In this document: positions 1 through 9,246 of the stretch, one piece after another
Position numbering within the stretch: position 1 is the stretch's first letter
Layout of the letters: each line of letters opens with the position of its first letter
From: Granulicella aggregans
GTDB lineage: Bacteria > Acidobacteriota > Terriglobia > Terriglobales > Acidobacteriaceae
Assembly (NCBI RefSeq): GCF_014203275.1
Contig: NZ_JACHIP010000005.1
Coordinates: 620,001 to 684,000, forward strand
Direction of reading: 5' to 3'
DNA length: 64,000 bases
Program-made: the position numbers and the translations under genes
The notes under the pieces: generated by a model
The model's input: the letters and a program-made list of their open reading frames with translations, nothing else
What the model was told of the DNA's origin: nothing
Databases searched by the model: none

Positions 1-108
1 CGGCGGTAGTCATTTCGTGTAGTGCGGCAGCAGGTCAGGAGCCCTATACTGGTTCGGATCTCAACTGTAGCCGGATCTGGACTGCTTAGCTTCTACGGGA
101 ACAGACCC

Positions 109-3100
109 ATGCACATCGGAAGGATTCAAGGACAAAAGCTACTTTGGATGGCATCTGCCCTCTTTGCGACATGGTTCGCGTGGGGCGGGTCGGCGTTCCT
201 TTGCGCGCAGAATCTGACGCTCCGGCAGATGGACCATACCGCGTGGACCGCTCGGGACGGCGCTCCCATTGGAGTGAACAGTATTGCGGCTGCCCAGGAT
301 GGAACACTCTGGCTGGCAACTCGCGGCGGGCTCTATCGCTTCGACGGTCTTCATTTCACCGCTTATATACCTCCTGCCGGTGAACCATCACTCCCTTCCA
401 TCGAGATGAGGAGCGTCTACATGGCGCCTGATGGCGCTCTCTGGGTTGCTCCGTGGCTCAAGGGCTTGGTCCGAATCAAAGACGGGCATGTGCGTGTCTT
501 CGACCAGAACGACGGGCTCTCGAGCGACACCGTGGCTCAGGTTTTGCAGGCACCAGACCGCGCCATGTGGGCGCTGAGCGGCGGCGTCCTCTACAAGCAG
601 AAAGGCGATCTATGGCAGGAAGCGTTGCCACAGTCACAGCAGATCGGTGAGGTAGTACATTTTTTCTTCGACCGTGCCGGCACCTTGTGGATCGCGACCA
701 GAAATCTCATCTACTTCGTTGCGAAGGGCACTTCTGTCCCGCAGAAGACGAGTGAAAAAGGCGGCAGTGTCTCGGATTTCATTGAGATGGCGGACGGCAG
801 TTTGTGGATCAATGCGCTTCCACCGGCAGCGGTCATCCGGCGGCTGTCCGTGCCCGGCCATCCCAGCCCATTCCCTCTCAGCTATCCGGTTGAGGCCTCT
901 GGAATCACGCTCGACCCCAAAGGGAATCTCTGGGTAGCGAGCAATCGCAACGGCGTACAACGTGTCGCATCCGATGTCATTCAGCTCCACGACAGAGGAT
1001 CGATACGACCGAACAATCCCGGCGTGCAGAAGTTCGATACGGAGGCGGGACTTAGCGGCCTCGGTGTCTTCACAGTCTTCCACGATGCCAACGGCACAAT
1101 CTGGGCGGGCACGACGCGCGGCCTGGACCGGTTTCGAATGCCCACCCTCACGAAGCTGCCAGACACGAGCATTGAGGGCGATGTAGGAATCACGGCATGC
1201 CCTAACGGTACGGTCTGGATGGGGAGTGGGGACTTCCTTATCTCTGTTACCGGAGAGGCCATTACCCACTACAAGAAAGGCGAGCTGTGGGGACTGTACT
1301 GCGACCGGAACAATACCGTCTGGTTCAACCGCGGAGGCGCGATCGTTCAGTTGCGCGATGGCAAGGAGCAGTCCATTCCGGTCCCGGATCCCAATCTGCC
1401 GTATTGCGTCGTGCAGTTGGCGGGAGATGCGGAGAACCTCTATGCGGACTGCGCGCTTAGCGGTTTATGGCGTCGTTCGAACAATCGATGGACCAGGATA
1501 GAAGCTCCAGGATTTCCCAAAGAATCTCCGATCGCGATCATGCAGGATGCTTCGGGGCGCGTATGGGCGGGCTTCACCGGCAACAGAGTCGGACTTGTCG
1601 ACGGCGCTTCGACGAAGACCTATGCTGTCGACAGTCTTCCCGGCTTAGGAAATGTGCAAGCGATCCTGGTAACGAAGGATGCTGTTTTCGCTGGTGGTGT
1701 GCATGGACTCGCTGCCCTGCGCGACGACCGCTTTCAATCCCTGCTCACGGCTGACTCGGACACTGTGCAGGGCGTCTCCGGTCTCGTTGAAGCGCACAAC
1801 GGAGATATATGGCTCAACGGAGCCCGCGGTGTGTTCCGAATCCCAGCCGGCGAGCTGACCAGGGCGCTCCACTCGGGCAGCTACCGCATGCAGTCCGAAC
1901 GCTTCTCGGGAGACGGCCTCGTGGGGTTTGCCTATCAGGGTTATGAGTTGCCCAGCGCCGTCATCGCACCGAACGGTCGCATATGGATCGCCACTTCATC
2001 CACTGCGGTATATGTCGACCCGGAAAAAATAACTGCCGACACTGTCCCCGCGATCACTTCGATACAAGGCTTCACCGACAATGAATCCCCGCGATACGAA
2101 GCGTTTCCCAAGATCGATCCGGGCACACACACGCTGCGCATCCGCTACTTTGGCGCGCATCTCAACGCTCCAGAACGAGTGACCTATCGGTATCGGCTCG
2201 ACGGCCAGGATCCGGGCTGGCAAGAGGTTGGACCGAGAACTGAAGCGGTGTATACGAACCTCAGGCCGGGTGCGTATACGTTTCACGTGGCTGCCTCGAA
2301 TGGTGAAAATATCTGGAGTGAAGCCCCCTCGCCGCTGAAGTTTGAGGTGCTGCCAGCCTTCTATCAGCGCTGGTGGTTCCTGTCGCTCTGTATCGTTGCC
2401 CTCTTGTTGCTCATCGGAATAGCGTTCCGCATGCGGTTTGAATATGCGACGACACAGATGAAGCGTCGTCTTGAGGAGCGAGCGCAGGAACGGATGCGGA
2501 TCGCTCGCGATCTCCACGACACATTACTGCAGGGAATCCAGGGTCTGATCCTCTGCTTTCACTCCGATATCGAAGAGGTGCCTGAAGATCTTCCAGCGCG
2601 CGGCATGCTGGAGAAGACACTAGACCGTGCGGAGGACGTGATCGCCGAAGGAAGGGAGCGTGTGCGATCACTGCGATCGGAAGAAAGCACAGCGGATGAT
2701 CTGCCAACCGCGCTCGCGCAGGCAAGTGCCCTTGTGCCGTCCAAGGGCGCGGCTTCCATCGAGTTCCTGGTGGAAGGCGAGCCAAGGTCACTAAGAACCA
2801 TCGTCTATGACGAGATCTACTCCATTGGCCGCGAAGCCATCTCGAACGCTCTGCGCCACGCAAACGCCACACGTATCGAAGTGGAGATCTCCTATGGTGC
2901 GATGCACCTCCGCCTGCGATGCCGCGATAACGGCACCGGCATGACTAAACAACAGTTGGAGGCGGGATCACCTGCGGGCCATTGGGGAATAACCGGGATG
3001 AAGGAACGGGCATCTCGGGTCGGCGCGAAGTTAGATATATGGAGTACAGCCGGAGCCGGCACAGAGGTGGAGGTTAACGTACCGGCTGCGACTGCCTACT

Positions 3101-3153
3101 TTGTGAATACGCCAAGAAAGCCTTGGACCATCGGCCTAGGTCCGCGTCAGTAA
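109..3153 (+). CDS. Two-component sensor histidine kinase with periplasmic propeller (Reg_prop/Y_Y_Y)
   Basis: This is an inner-membrane sensor kinase of about 1014 residues. The ATG at 109 is preferred to an in-frame GTG at 22 because a signal sequence starts there (positive end, hydrophobic LLWMASALFATWFAW, then Ala-Gln). The long N-terminal half has repeated W-x-A/G and DGL-type blades typical of Reg_prop beta-propellers. A Y_Y_Y-like Ig fold (YRYRLDGQDPGW, then LRPGAYTFHVAASN) comes before a transmembrane segment (WFLSLCIVALLLLIGIAF). The cytoplasmic part has a HisKA_3 box (RIARDLHDTLLQG, His near residue 803) and a HATPase domain with EAISNALRHA, RDNGTGM and WGITGMKERA. Kinases of this class pair with NarL/LuxR-type regulators; none follows directly, so a partner may lie upstream of the window. 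The ligand is unknown, though carbohydrate is plausible given the surrounding loci. Confidence 0.9.
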   Translation: MHIGRIQGQKLLWMASALFATWFAWGGSAFLCAQNLTLRQMDHTAWTARDGAPIGVNSIAAAQDGTLWLATRGGLYRFDGLHFTAYIPPAGEPSLPSIEMRSVYMAPDGALWVAPWLKGLVRIKDGHVRVFDQNDGLSSDTVAQVLQAPDRAMWALSGGVLYKQKGDLWQEALPQSQQIGEVVHFFFDRAGTLWIATRNLIYFVAKGTSVPQKTSEKGGSVSDFIEMADGSLWINALPPAAVIRRLSVPGHPSPFPLSYPVEASGITLDPKGNLWVASNRNGVQRVASDVIQLHDRGSIRPNNPGVQKFDTEAGLSGLGVFTVFHDANGTIWAGTTRGLDRFRMPTLTKLPDTSIEGDVGITACPNGTVWMGSGDFLISVTGEAITHYKKGELWGLYCDRNNTVWFNRGGAIVQLRDGKEQSIPVPDPNLPYCVVQLAGDAENLYADCALSGLWRRSNNRWTRIEAPGFPKESPIAIMQDASGRVWAGFTGNRVGLVDGASTKTYAVDSLPGLGNVQAILVTKDAVFAGGVHGLAALRDDRFQSLLTADSDTVQGVSGLVEAHNGDIWLNGARGVFRIPAGELTRALHSGSYRMQSERFSGDGLVGFAYQGYELPSAVIAPNGRIWIATSSTAVYVDPEKITADTVPAITSIQGFTDNESPRYEAFPKIDPGTHTLRIRYFGAHLNAPERVTYRYRLDGQDPGWQEVGPRTEAVYTNLRPGAYTFHVAASNGENIWSEAPSPLKFEVLPAFYQRWWFLSLCIVALLLLIGIAFRMRFEYATTQMKRRLEERAQERMRIARDLHDTLLQGIQGLILCFHSDIEEVPEDLPARGMLEKTLDRAEDVIAEGRERVRSLRSEESTADDLPTALAQASALVPSKGAASIEFLVEGEPRSLRTIVYDEIYSIGREAISNALRHANATRIEVEISYGAMHLRLRCRDNGTGMTKQQLEAGSPAGHWGITGMKERASRVGAKLDIWSTAGAGTEVEVNVPAATAYFVNTPRKPWTIGLGPRQ

Positions 3154-3386
3154 TCGGATCTCCAAAGAGCATGTCGAGCATCGATCTCTTCGCCTATATA
3201 ACTGGCTTTAGCTGCACGCGCGACAACGTCTATATTGAGTTCTAATTGGTGCCAAATTGCCGAGGCACTCATCAAGCGGCTTGACTACGTCCGAGAGGCC
3301 CACTTCCCTGGACTGGTTGGAAGTCATGCCCGGATTAGTATCGATAGACGCAGATAGCTCAAATCGCGTTAGGAGAGGGCCGCAGG

Positions 3387-4001
3387 ATGCGAAAAGGGTT
3401 TACCAGAAGACCGAAAGCAGAGGAGCCCGCGGCGGCAAGCCACGACAAAAACTACATCACTCCTGGCGGGATTGAACGCCTGAAAGATGAGCGTCATTTC
3501 TTGCTTACCAAGGATCGCCCGGCCGTGGTGGAGGTGGTGGCGTGGGCCGCGGGCAATGGCGATCGCAGTGAGAACGCGGACTATCAGTACAGCAAGCGAC
3601 GACTGCGGCAGATCGATGGCCGGGTTCGCTTCCTGACAAAGCGAATCGAAGCCGCAGAGGTAATCGATCCGGAAGCTCCGAGAACGGGGCAGCGGGCGAC
3701 AAGGGCGTTCTTCGGAGCCACAGTGCGCTACGCGAATGCCGCGGGGGCAGAGCGAGTGGTAAGCATCGTTGGCACCGATGAAGTCAATCTCGACCGCAAC
3801 CACATCAGTTGGGCCTCACCTTTGGGGCGAGCACTAATGAGAGCGGCAGAAGACGACGAAGTGGTTCTTCATGCGCCGGGAGGCACTGAAACCCTAACCG
3901 TGCTGGAAGTGCGGTACGAGCGCATCTCCGTAGAACTGTTCCGCGTACCACCTGGGTCCGCCGTCTCGACCGAGCGTCCGGAAAAAGTTGAGTCTTTCTA
4001 A
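3387..4001 (+). CDS. greB: Transcription elongation factor GreB
   Basis: Gre factors enter the RNA polymerase secondary channel and stimulate cleavage of backtracked transcripts. The protein has 204 residues, longer than the usual 155-170, because of a basic N-terminal extension (RRPKAEEPAAASHDKN). The coiled-coil domain then begins at YITPGGIERLKDE. The tip and second helix (GDRSENADYQYSKRRLRQID, then RVRFLTKRIEAAEVID) match GreB rather than GreA, and the acidic tip residues are present. The C-terminal FKBP-like domain runs from about FFGATVRYAN to LTVLEVRYE. The start is supported by the purine-rich AGGAGAGGG upstream of the ATG. It stands alone and converges on the phosphodiesterase gene to its right. 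Confidence 0.9.
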   Translation: MRKGFTRRPKAEEPAAASHDKNYITPGGIERLKDERHFLLTKDRPAVVEVVAWAAGNGDRSENADYQYSKRRLRQIDGRVRFLTKRIEAAEVIDPEAPRTGQRATRAFFGATVRYANAAGAERVVSIVGTDEVNLDRNHISWASPLGRALMRAAEDDEVVLHAPGGTETLTVLEVRYERISVELFRVPPGSAVSTERPEKVESF

Positions 4002-4100
4002 ACGCGTTTGTCGACACCGATGTGGCTATCATTTTGACAGACGTGCAGATCTATCTGTAAAAGGAAACAGCCGCGATGAAGGGCCAGCTGAATCCAGACT

Positions 4101-5465
4101 TCAGCGAAGAATCCCGGAGAGTGGAGGCTGCTTTGCATCGGGCAACTGCACCCCCAGAATCTTCGCGATTGTTGGCGCCACCTGGAGGTTTGAGACCGGT
4201 CCAAGCTGGACACCGGATCGAATTGCTGAACCCGATGCGACAAAAAGTGCTTGCATCTCCGGCATAGTGTTGACGTAGCCGTGCTGGCCTCGGACTGGGT
4301 TCGTTCGAATCAACGCACCACTTGTATCGTCACCGAACGCATAGTCCGGAGCTGCGGTCAGATACAGGAGCGGAGCCTGATCCGTGTCAGCTTCTGCTGG
4401 AATGCCCAGCTTACGGGCCTCATCGTTGGTATACACATGCGCGACGCCTTCAACCCCAGAAAAACAGCCCTTCAACTTTGGCAGCAGTTCTGCCCGACGA
4501 TGGGGATCGCGGATATAGAGTGAGGCCGCTCCTCCCTCAGCCTTGATCCAAACCTCGCCTTTATAGCGTCCGTCCTGCTTCTTGAGCAGGCCTTGCTCGA
4601 CAAGCGCAACATTGGGACTGATGGTGTGGGTGTAGGTTGCAAAACCGTGGTCGGAGAGGATGAAGAAGGTCGTGCGGTCCAGGTTGCCCGCCGTGCGCGC
4701 AGCTTCCACAATTCTTCGCAGGCATTGATCCGCAGAGGCATAAGCAGCGTAGGCGGCGGATGTAAGGGGACCGTACTGATGCTGAATGGAATCGGTCTGT
4801 AGTAGATGAAATAGAAGCAGATTTGGCGAGTGCCTTTCTATGATATCGACGGCTGCGTCCGTCCATATCTCATCACGCCACGCAGGAGTGCTCTTGTCAC
4901 CAAAGTGTTCCAATTGTTCACGGGTAACGATGCCTTGAGCGATCAGCTCTTGGGGGATCTCATCCTTCATGTCAGGCTTTTCACCAAACTGCCAGCGAAC
5001 TCCTTTGGCACCGTAGATGGCGACCCAATCCACTTGCCCGGTGGTCAGGCCCTTCTCCGCAGCGGCCTCATAGAGCGTGCGGGCGTGAACTAGCTTCGCC
5101 TTGTCTGTCCATGGTTCGATCTGCGGAGCTCCACCGTCTTCGGGCAGTACGACCAACCCGTTCGCCATGACAAAGTGATGGCTCGCATCCACTCCGGTGA
5201 TCATGGCGGTGTGGTTTGGCCAGGTCACCGTGGGATTGATCGGTTGCATGCCAGTGGAGACAGCACCCGCTGCAGCGAGCGAGCGCAGTGTTGGCATGGG
5301 CAGGCGGGGATCTTCGAGAGCCCGGGCCGGGAAGCCGTCTATCGTAACGACGATCACGATTGGCTGGTGATTGTCGTTACTCGTTGTGTCTTGTGCAGCT
5401 ATGTAAGAGCTTGCGGAGAGAAGCACAACGGATGAGAGAAAGAGGCGCGAGATGAACTGGATCAA
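4101..5465 (-). CDS. Secreted alkaline phosphatase-superfamily phosphodiesterase (nucleotide pyrophosphatase-like)
   Basis: This is a type I phosphodiesterase/nucleotide pyrophosphatase domain protein, probably periplasmic or outer-membrane-facing, cleaving phosphodiester or pyrophosphate bonds. The metal-binding and nucleophile region reads VVTIDGFPARALEDP, then NPTVTWPNHTAMITGVD with the nucleophile-position Thr. Later metal ligands lie in HLLQTDSIQHQYGP, ILSDHGFATY and GQHGYVN. The reading frame is open back to 5558, but that part would be encoded by a perfect hairpin just after the upstream receptor gene. I therefore prefer the TTG at 5465, which starts a signal peptide (LIQFISRLFLSSVVLLSASSY, ending IAAQ) and has an AAGGA-like site ahead of it. 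It is second in the transcript of the receptor at 5559-8963, so its substrate may be imported by that receptor. The substrate cannot be told from sequence. Confidence 0.85.
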   Translation of the reverse strand: MIQFISRLFLSSVVLLSASSYIAAQDTTSNDNHQPIVIVVTIDGFPARALEDPRLPMPTLRSLAAAGAVSTGMQPINPTVTWPNHTAMITGVDASHHFVMANGLVVLPEDGGAPQIEPWTDKAKLVHARTLYEAAAEKGLTTGQVDWVAIYGAKGVRWQFGEKPDMKDEIPQELIAQGIVTREQLEHFGDKSTPAWRDEIWTDAAVDIIERHSPNLLLFHLLQTDSIQHQYGPLTSAAYAAYASADQCLRRIVEAARTAGNLDRTTFFILSDHGFATYTHTISPNVALVEQGLLKKQDGRYKGEVWIKAEGGAASLYIRDPHRRAELLPKLKGCFSGVEGVAHVYTNDEARKLGIPAEADTDQAPLLYLTAAPDYAFGDDTSGALIRTNPVRGQHGYVNTMPEMQALFVASGSAIRSGVQLGPVSNLQVAPTIAKILGVQLPDAKQPPLSGILR

Positions 5466-5520
5466 TGAGGTGTTGTCCTTGCTGGTCTGAAGATCGGGAA
5501 TGACATTTTGAGCAGCTCGC

Positions 5521-5550
5521 AGGTGGAACCGCATCTTTGCGGTTCCACCT
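5521..5550 (-). terminator. Perfect 12-bp stem hairpin after the receptor gene
   Basis: The arms AGGTGGAACCGC and GCGGTTCCACCT pair perfectly around a 6-base loop, starting 8 bases after the receptor stop codon on the minus strand. No T-run follows in that direction, so it may be a weak or partial terminator, or an mRNA-stabilising stem that sets the ratio of receptor to downstream phosphodiesterase. Confidence 0.6.
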
Positions 5551-5558
5551 GCTGGCAA

Positions 5559-8500
5559 TTAGAACAGCAGCTTGAGTCCAAACTGTATTTGTCTCGGGCT
5601 ATTCGCCTGTGAGGTTATCTGTCCGAAAGACGCGTCAGTCACCTTGGTGTCAGGCGAACCGAATTGGACGTGGTTGAAGGCGTTGAACATCTCCGCCCGG
5701 AACTGCACCCTGAGCCGCTCGATCGCCTGGACTTCCTTGAAGAGGGAGAGGTCGGTGCTGTCGAGCCCGGGTGCTCGCAGATTGTTGTAGTAAGCCGGTC
5801 CGTTACCCAGGGTGAAGACTGCGGGCTGGCTGAAATCTGCCGTGTTGAAGTACTTGTTCAAGCGCTTGTGGATGTCGCCTGAAAGTGAGGCATTTTGGAA
5901 GTTGGTGTTGGCGTAGAGAGTTTGAAAGTTGAGGCTCGAAAGCGTGTTGCTCGCCGAGATCTGCAATGGCGTACCGCCTTGGAGAGTCGTGATGCCGTTG
6001 ACCTGCCAGCCCCCGGCGATGAAGTCTTCCCAGTAAGACATATGGCTCCCGAAAGCGTGGCCCCGGCCGACAGGCAGCTCATAAATATAGCTGGCGACGA
6101 AGCGATTGCGAACATCCTGCGAGCTGACTGCGAAATCCGCCATGGGATTGAAGCTGTCCTGGTGAGTCGTTCCATTGTCGAAGTTTCGCGCCCAGACGTA
6201 GGAAGCCTGTACCTGCAGACCCTGATTGAAGCGTTTGTTGAGCCGGAGTTGAAGCGCATCATACTGAGTGTTTCCACCTGCGAGAAAAAGCGGAAGTACG
6301 CTTGAGTACTGAGGAAACTGCTTCAGCAGCTGGCCGCGAGAAGTGGTGGCGGCCGCCAGTGAGCCAGTTGTGATGGTCACAAAGAACGGGTTTGCGATGC
6401 TGTCATTGAGGTGCGATCCGAGGGCCAGGTCCGCGACAGGAAGCTGGTCGAAGTCTATGCCGCCCTCACGGCTCTGCTGCTGCTTGCGGGCACGGTTTGC
6501 AACATACGCGAGCTCGAAGGTCGTATCGCGGGTGATGGTCTGCTGGACGTCAAGGTCCCACTGTTCGGCATAGGGCGTAGGCGTGTTGCGGATAGCGCCT
6601 TCGATCTGTCCTCCAACACCGGTGAGCACACCTGCTGCCGCCCCCGGAGGCGCCTGGAAGCCAGTCGGGAATGGGTTATCGAGGGTGTTATAGGGGGTGA
6701 TCCCGTCGAGCGAACTGACCCACGTGTTCTGGACTCGGAACCCGTAGGGCCCGACCGTTCCGGCTGCCGCCTGTGCGGAGGGACCGTAGACGATGGCCGC
6801 TCCTCCATGCACTACCGTCGTTGGAGTTGCGGCGTACGCAAAGCCAAACCGCGGTGCGACATTGTTGGTATCCATGTTGTACTGATGCCGGCTCTGACCA
6901 TTGACTCCGACAAAGACCAGGCCGCCCCTGGTTCCGGCAAACTGATTGGAGAGAGGCGATGCGACGTTCGGGTCGAAGAAGTTCGTCCGGTTATAGCGCT
7001 CGGTGCGCGGTGTATCCAGGTCGTAGCGGACGCCGAGATTGAGCGTGAGCTTGTGAGTGATGCGCCAATCATCCTGCAGGAACTCTGCGAGGTAGTAGCT
7101 CTGCGAGGCGTCGTTCTTGTAGGCCTGGATGAGGTCGCCCGTGCCGATGCCGAGCAGCATCGACGCGATACCGCTCCCGGTGTTTGCGCTGGCAGTGTTC
7201 GGGTCTGGTCCCTGGGTGAAGTTTGTACCGAAGGAGAAGTTTCCGGAAGCGTCAGCGCTTTCGTGGTCGTTGACCCGGATAAGGCGGCCATCGAAGCCGA
7301 TCTTGAAGGTGTGCGCTCCGCGAACGTAGGTGAGCGAAGAGAGCAGGCTGTACGTCATGAAGGCATTGTGGCGATTGCCGTTGTTTCCGAGACCGGTGTA
7401 TCCGGCCGGCGAGAATACTGGGAAGGTCGGTGTGCCGCCGGCCTGGTCAAGAGTGTCGGGCAGGCCAAGCGTCGAGGCCTGGAATCCAAGGCTTGTGTTG
7501 GCATAGTTGTACAGCGTGCGTGAAAAGCCCAGACGGGTATCGATCAGAGCCTTTTCGTTGAGGGTCAGAGTGTGGCCGAATGTGAAGCCGCGCGCGTAGT
7601 CTTCTCCGTTGATGAGCCCTTCAGCGACCGCGTCTGCAGCGGGGAACAGAGGATTCGGTGCCGAGCCATAGTAGCGGTTCGAGTAGCGGCCGAAGATCTT
7701 CTGCTTCTGGTTGAGTACATGGTCGATGCGGACGTCCCACGCGGTGGTTTGCGTGATCGTGCTTCCGTTGGCGAAGTAGTTGTTCGCGTTCGTGATGGCG
7801 TTGCCGGTGACGTTCGGCAGCGGATAGTAGGCGATGGCCTTGCTCGCAACGCCGCTCATCAGGTTGGTGGGGATGATGTTGCCGGCAAATGCATCCCGGA
7901 TATAGCCGCCCGAGGGATTCGCGCGGGTGGTGAAGGGGTTGTAGATCGTAATCAGCTTTCCATTCGCGCCGAAGGTCTCTGAGAAGTCTCCGCTACGCTG
8001 CGCCACAGTCGGGACGGTCGCGGTGACAGACTGAAATGCGTTCTGTCGCAGTAGCTCGGTTGAAAGAAGAAAGAAGGTCCTGTCGCGAAGAATCGGACCG
8101 GTCAGAACACCGCCGAACTGGTTGCGACGGAACGAAGGTAGCGGCTTCTTGTTCAAATTCGAGAAGTAATCGTTCGCATCAAGATCCGAGTTGCGGATGA
8201 ACTCGAAGAGCGTCCCGTGGAACTGGTTCGCTCCTGACTTGAAGACGACGTTGACGATGCCACCGGCGGTGCGGCCATACTCTGCCGCGTAGTTCTGGGC
8301 CAGCACGCGATATTCGCCGATCGCATCGATCGAAGGAAATACGCCGATGCCGGAGTTGCCATTCACTGTCGGGAAACCCGCTGGACTGCCGTCGACCAGC
8401 ACGTCGGTATAGCCCTGACGCGTGCCGTTGATCGAAAAACTGTTGGAGTTGTAATCATCGCCAGTCGAGCCTGCAAAGCCGGGAACAAGCGTCACCAACT

Positions 8501-8963
8501 GGTACGGGTTTCGGGCGTTCAAAGGCAGACGTCTCAGGGAAGTTCCATTTACCTCATCGCTTACCTGCGAAGACACCGTGTCGAGACCGGAGACATCGGC
8601 ATCAACCGAGACAGTCTGCTGCACCTGGCCGACGTTGAGCACGGCATCCTGGCTGGCATGCTGATTCAGATCAAGCCGGATACCCTTCTGTTCATACCGG
8701 CTAAAGCCGGGAGACGAGACGGTCAACGTATAGGTTCCGGGCTGAAGGTTGAGCAGAGAGTACTCGCCCTTGCCGTTCGCGGTCGCCGCAGTATGGGCAC
8801 CGGTTGCTGTGTTGGCCGCCTCTACGGTCGCGCCGCCAATAGCCGCGCCGCCTCCGTCATGCACGACACCCAGGAGACTCGCACCTGTGTCCTGGCCAAA
8901 GGCCGCATGGCAAAGCATGAGCAGAACGGCCAGTCCCGCATATTGAAGCCACTTAAAATTCAT
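5559..8963 (-). CDS. TonB-dependent receptor with carboxypeptidase-regulatory-like domain (Oar-like), locus 1
   Basis: This outer-membrane receptor of about 1134 residues imports a large substrate using the TonB system. Start at 8963 is supported by AGAGGA upstream and by the signal peptide MNFKWLQYAGLAVLLMLCHA ending FGQ. An Ig-like carboxypeptidase-regulatory domain follows (about residues 25-105; GEYSLLNLQPGTYTLTVSSP, GFSRYEQKGI). Next comes the plug (RRLPLNARNPYQLVTLVPG; GGIVNVVFKSGANQFHGTLF), and then a long beta-barrel ending in the aromatic KLLF typical of barrel C-termini. This architecture is common and multi-copy in Acidobacteriota. It is divergent from the membrane regulator at 9247 and co-directional with the phosphodiesterase at 4101. 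The imported substrate is unknown; linkage to a phosphodiesterase suggests a phosphorylated or nucleotide-like compound, but that is only inference. Confidence 0.92.
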   Translation of the reverse strand: MNFKWLQYAGLAVLLMLCHAAFGQDTGASLLGVVHDGGGAAIGGATVEAANTATGAHTAATANGKGEYSLLNLQPGTYTLTVSSPGFSRYEQKGIRLDLNQHASQDAVLNVGQVQQTVSVDADVSGLDTVSSQVSDEVNGTSLRRLPLNARNPYQLVTLVPGFAGSTGDDYNSNSFSINGTRQGYTDVLVDGSPAGFPTVNGNSGIGVFPSIDAIGEYRVLAQNYAAEYGRTAGGIVNVVFKSGANQFHGTLFEFIRNSDLDANDYFSNLNKKPLPSFRRNQFGGVLTGPILRDRTFFLLSTELLRQNAFQSVTATVPTVAQRSGDFSETFGANGKLITIYNPFTTRANPSGGYIRDAFAGNIIPTNLMSGVASKAIAYYPLPNVTGNAITNANNYFANGSTITQTTAWDVRIDHVLNQKQKIFGRYSNRYYGSAPNPLFPAADAVAEGLINGEDYARGFTFGHTLTLNEKALIDTRLGFSRTLYNYANTSLGFQASTLGLPDTLDQAGGTPTFPVFSPAGYTGLGNNGNRHNAFMTYSLLSSLTYVRGAHTFKIGFDGRLIRVNDHESADASGNFSFGTNFTQGPDPNTASANTGSGIASMLLGIGTGDLIQAYKNDASQSYYLAEFLQDDWRITHKLTLNLGVRYDLDTPRTERYNRTNFFDPNVASPLSNQFAGTRGGLVFVGVNGQSRHQYNMDTNNVAPRFGFAYAATPTTVVHGGAAIVYGPSAQAAAGTVGPYGFRVQNTWVSSLDGITPYNTLDNPFPTGFQAPPGAAAGVLTGVGGQIEGAIRNTPTPYAEQWDLDVQQTITRDTTFELAYVANRARKQQQSREGGIDFDQLPVADLALGSHLNDSIANPFFVTITTGSLAAATTSRGQLLKQFPQYSSVLPLFLAGGNTQYDALQLRLNKRFNQGLQVQASYVWARNFDNGTTHQDSFNPMADFAVSSQDVRNRFVASYIYELPVGRGHAFGSHMSYWEDFIAGGWQVNGITTLQGGTPLQISASNTLSSLNFQTLYANTNFQNASLSGDIHKRLNKYFNTADFSQPAVFTLGNGPAYYNNLRAPGLDSTDLSLFKEVQAIERLRVQFRAEMFNAFNHVQFGSPDTKVTDASFGQITSQANSPRQIQFGLKLLF

Positions 8964-9246
8964 CGGATCCTCTTTCGCACTCGCCAAATTACACATCCAG
9001 CCAATTCAGTCTTTCGGGGACAGAACGTTGAAGCGATTCGTTCTCTCGTTGATGAAGCTAGCGGACGACATTCGGTGAAGTGCAGTGATTTCTCCGTGAT
9101 TGCTCGCATGTTCATCCCGCGCGAAGCAAGGAAAGGGCAAAACCGGCTATGCGAAGATGCGGGACAACAAGGTGAAACGGAGGTGATTTACAGAGCTGTA
9201 ATCGATGCAGCGGTAGGATTGACCCACCGAAGGATCTTGAACTGGT
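8964..9246. promoter_or_regulatory. Divergent promoter region, locus 1
   Basis: This 283-base gap separates the receptor (minus) from the membrane regulator (plus) and must hold both promoters. A dyad TTACAG-AG-CTGTAA sits at 9188-9201, about 45 bases before the regulator start, and could be an autoregulatory operator. I see no convincing -35/-10 pair. Confidence 0.4.

Noticed and set aside
5466-5558. Longer phosphodiesterase N-terminus starting at the TTG at 5558
   Set aside because: It would be encoded by the perfect hairpin and lacks a ribosome site; the signal peptide starts after 5465.
6411-7523. Plus-strand open frame of 370 codons over the locus 1 receptor
   Set aside because: Low-complexity Arg/Val/Asp-rich composition and no motif; antisense shadow of the receptor barrel.
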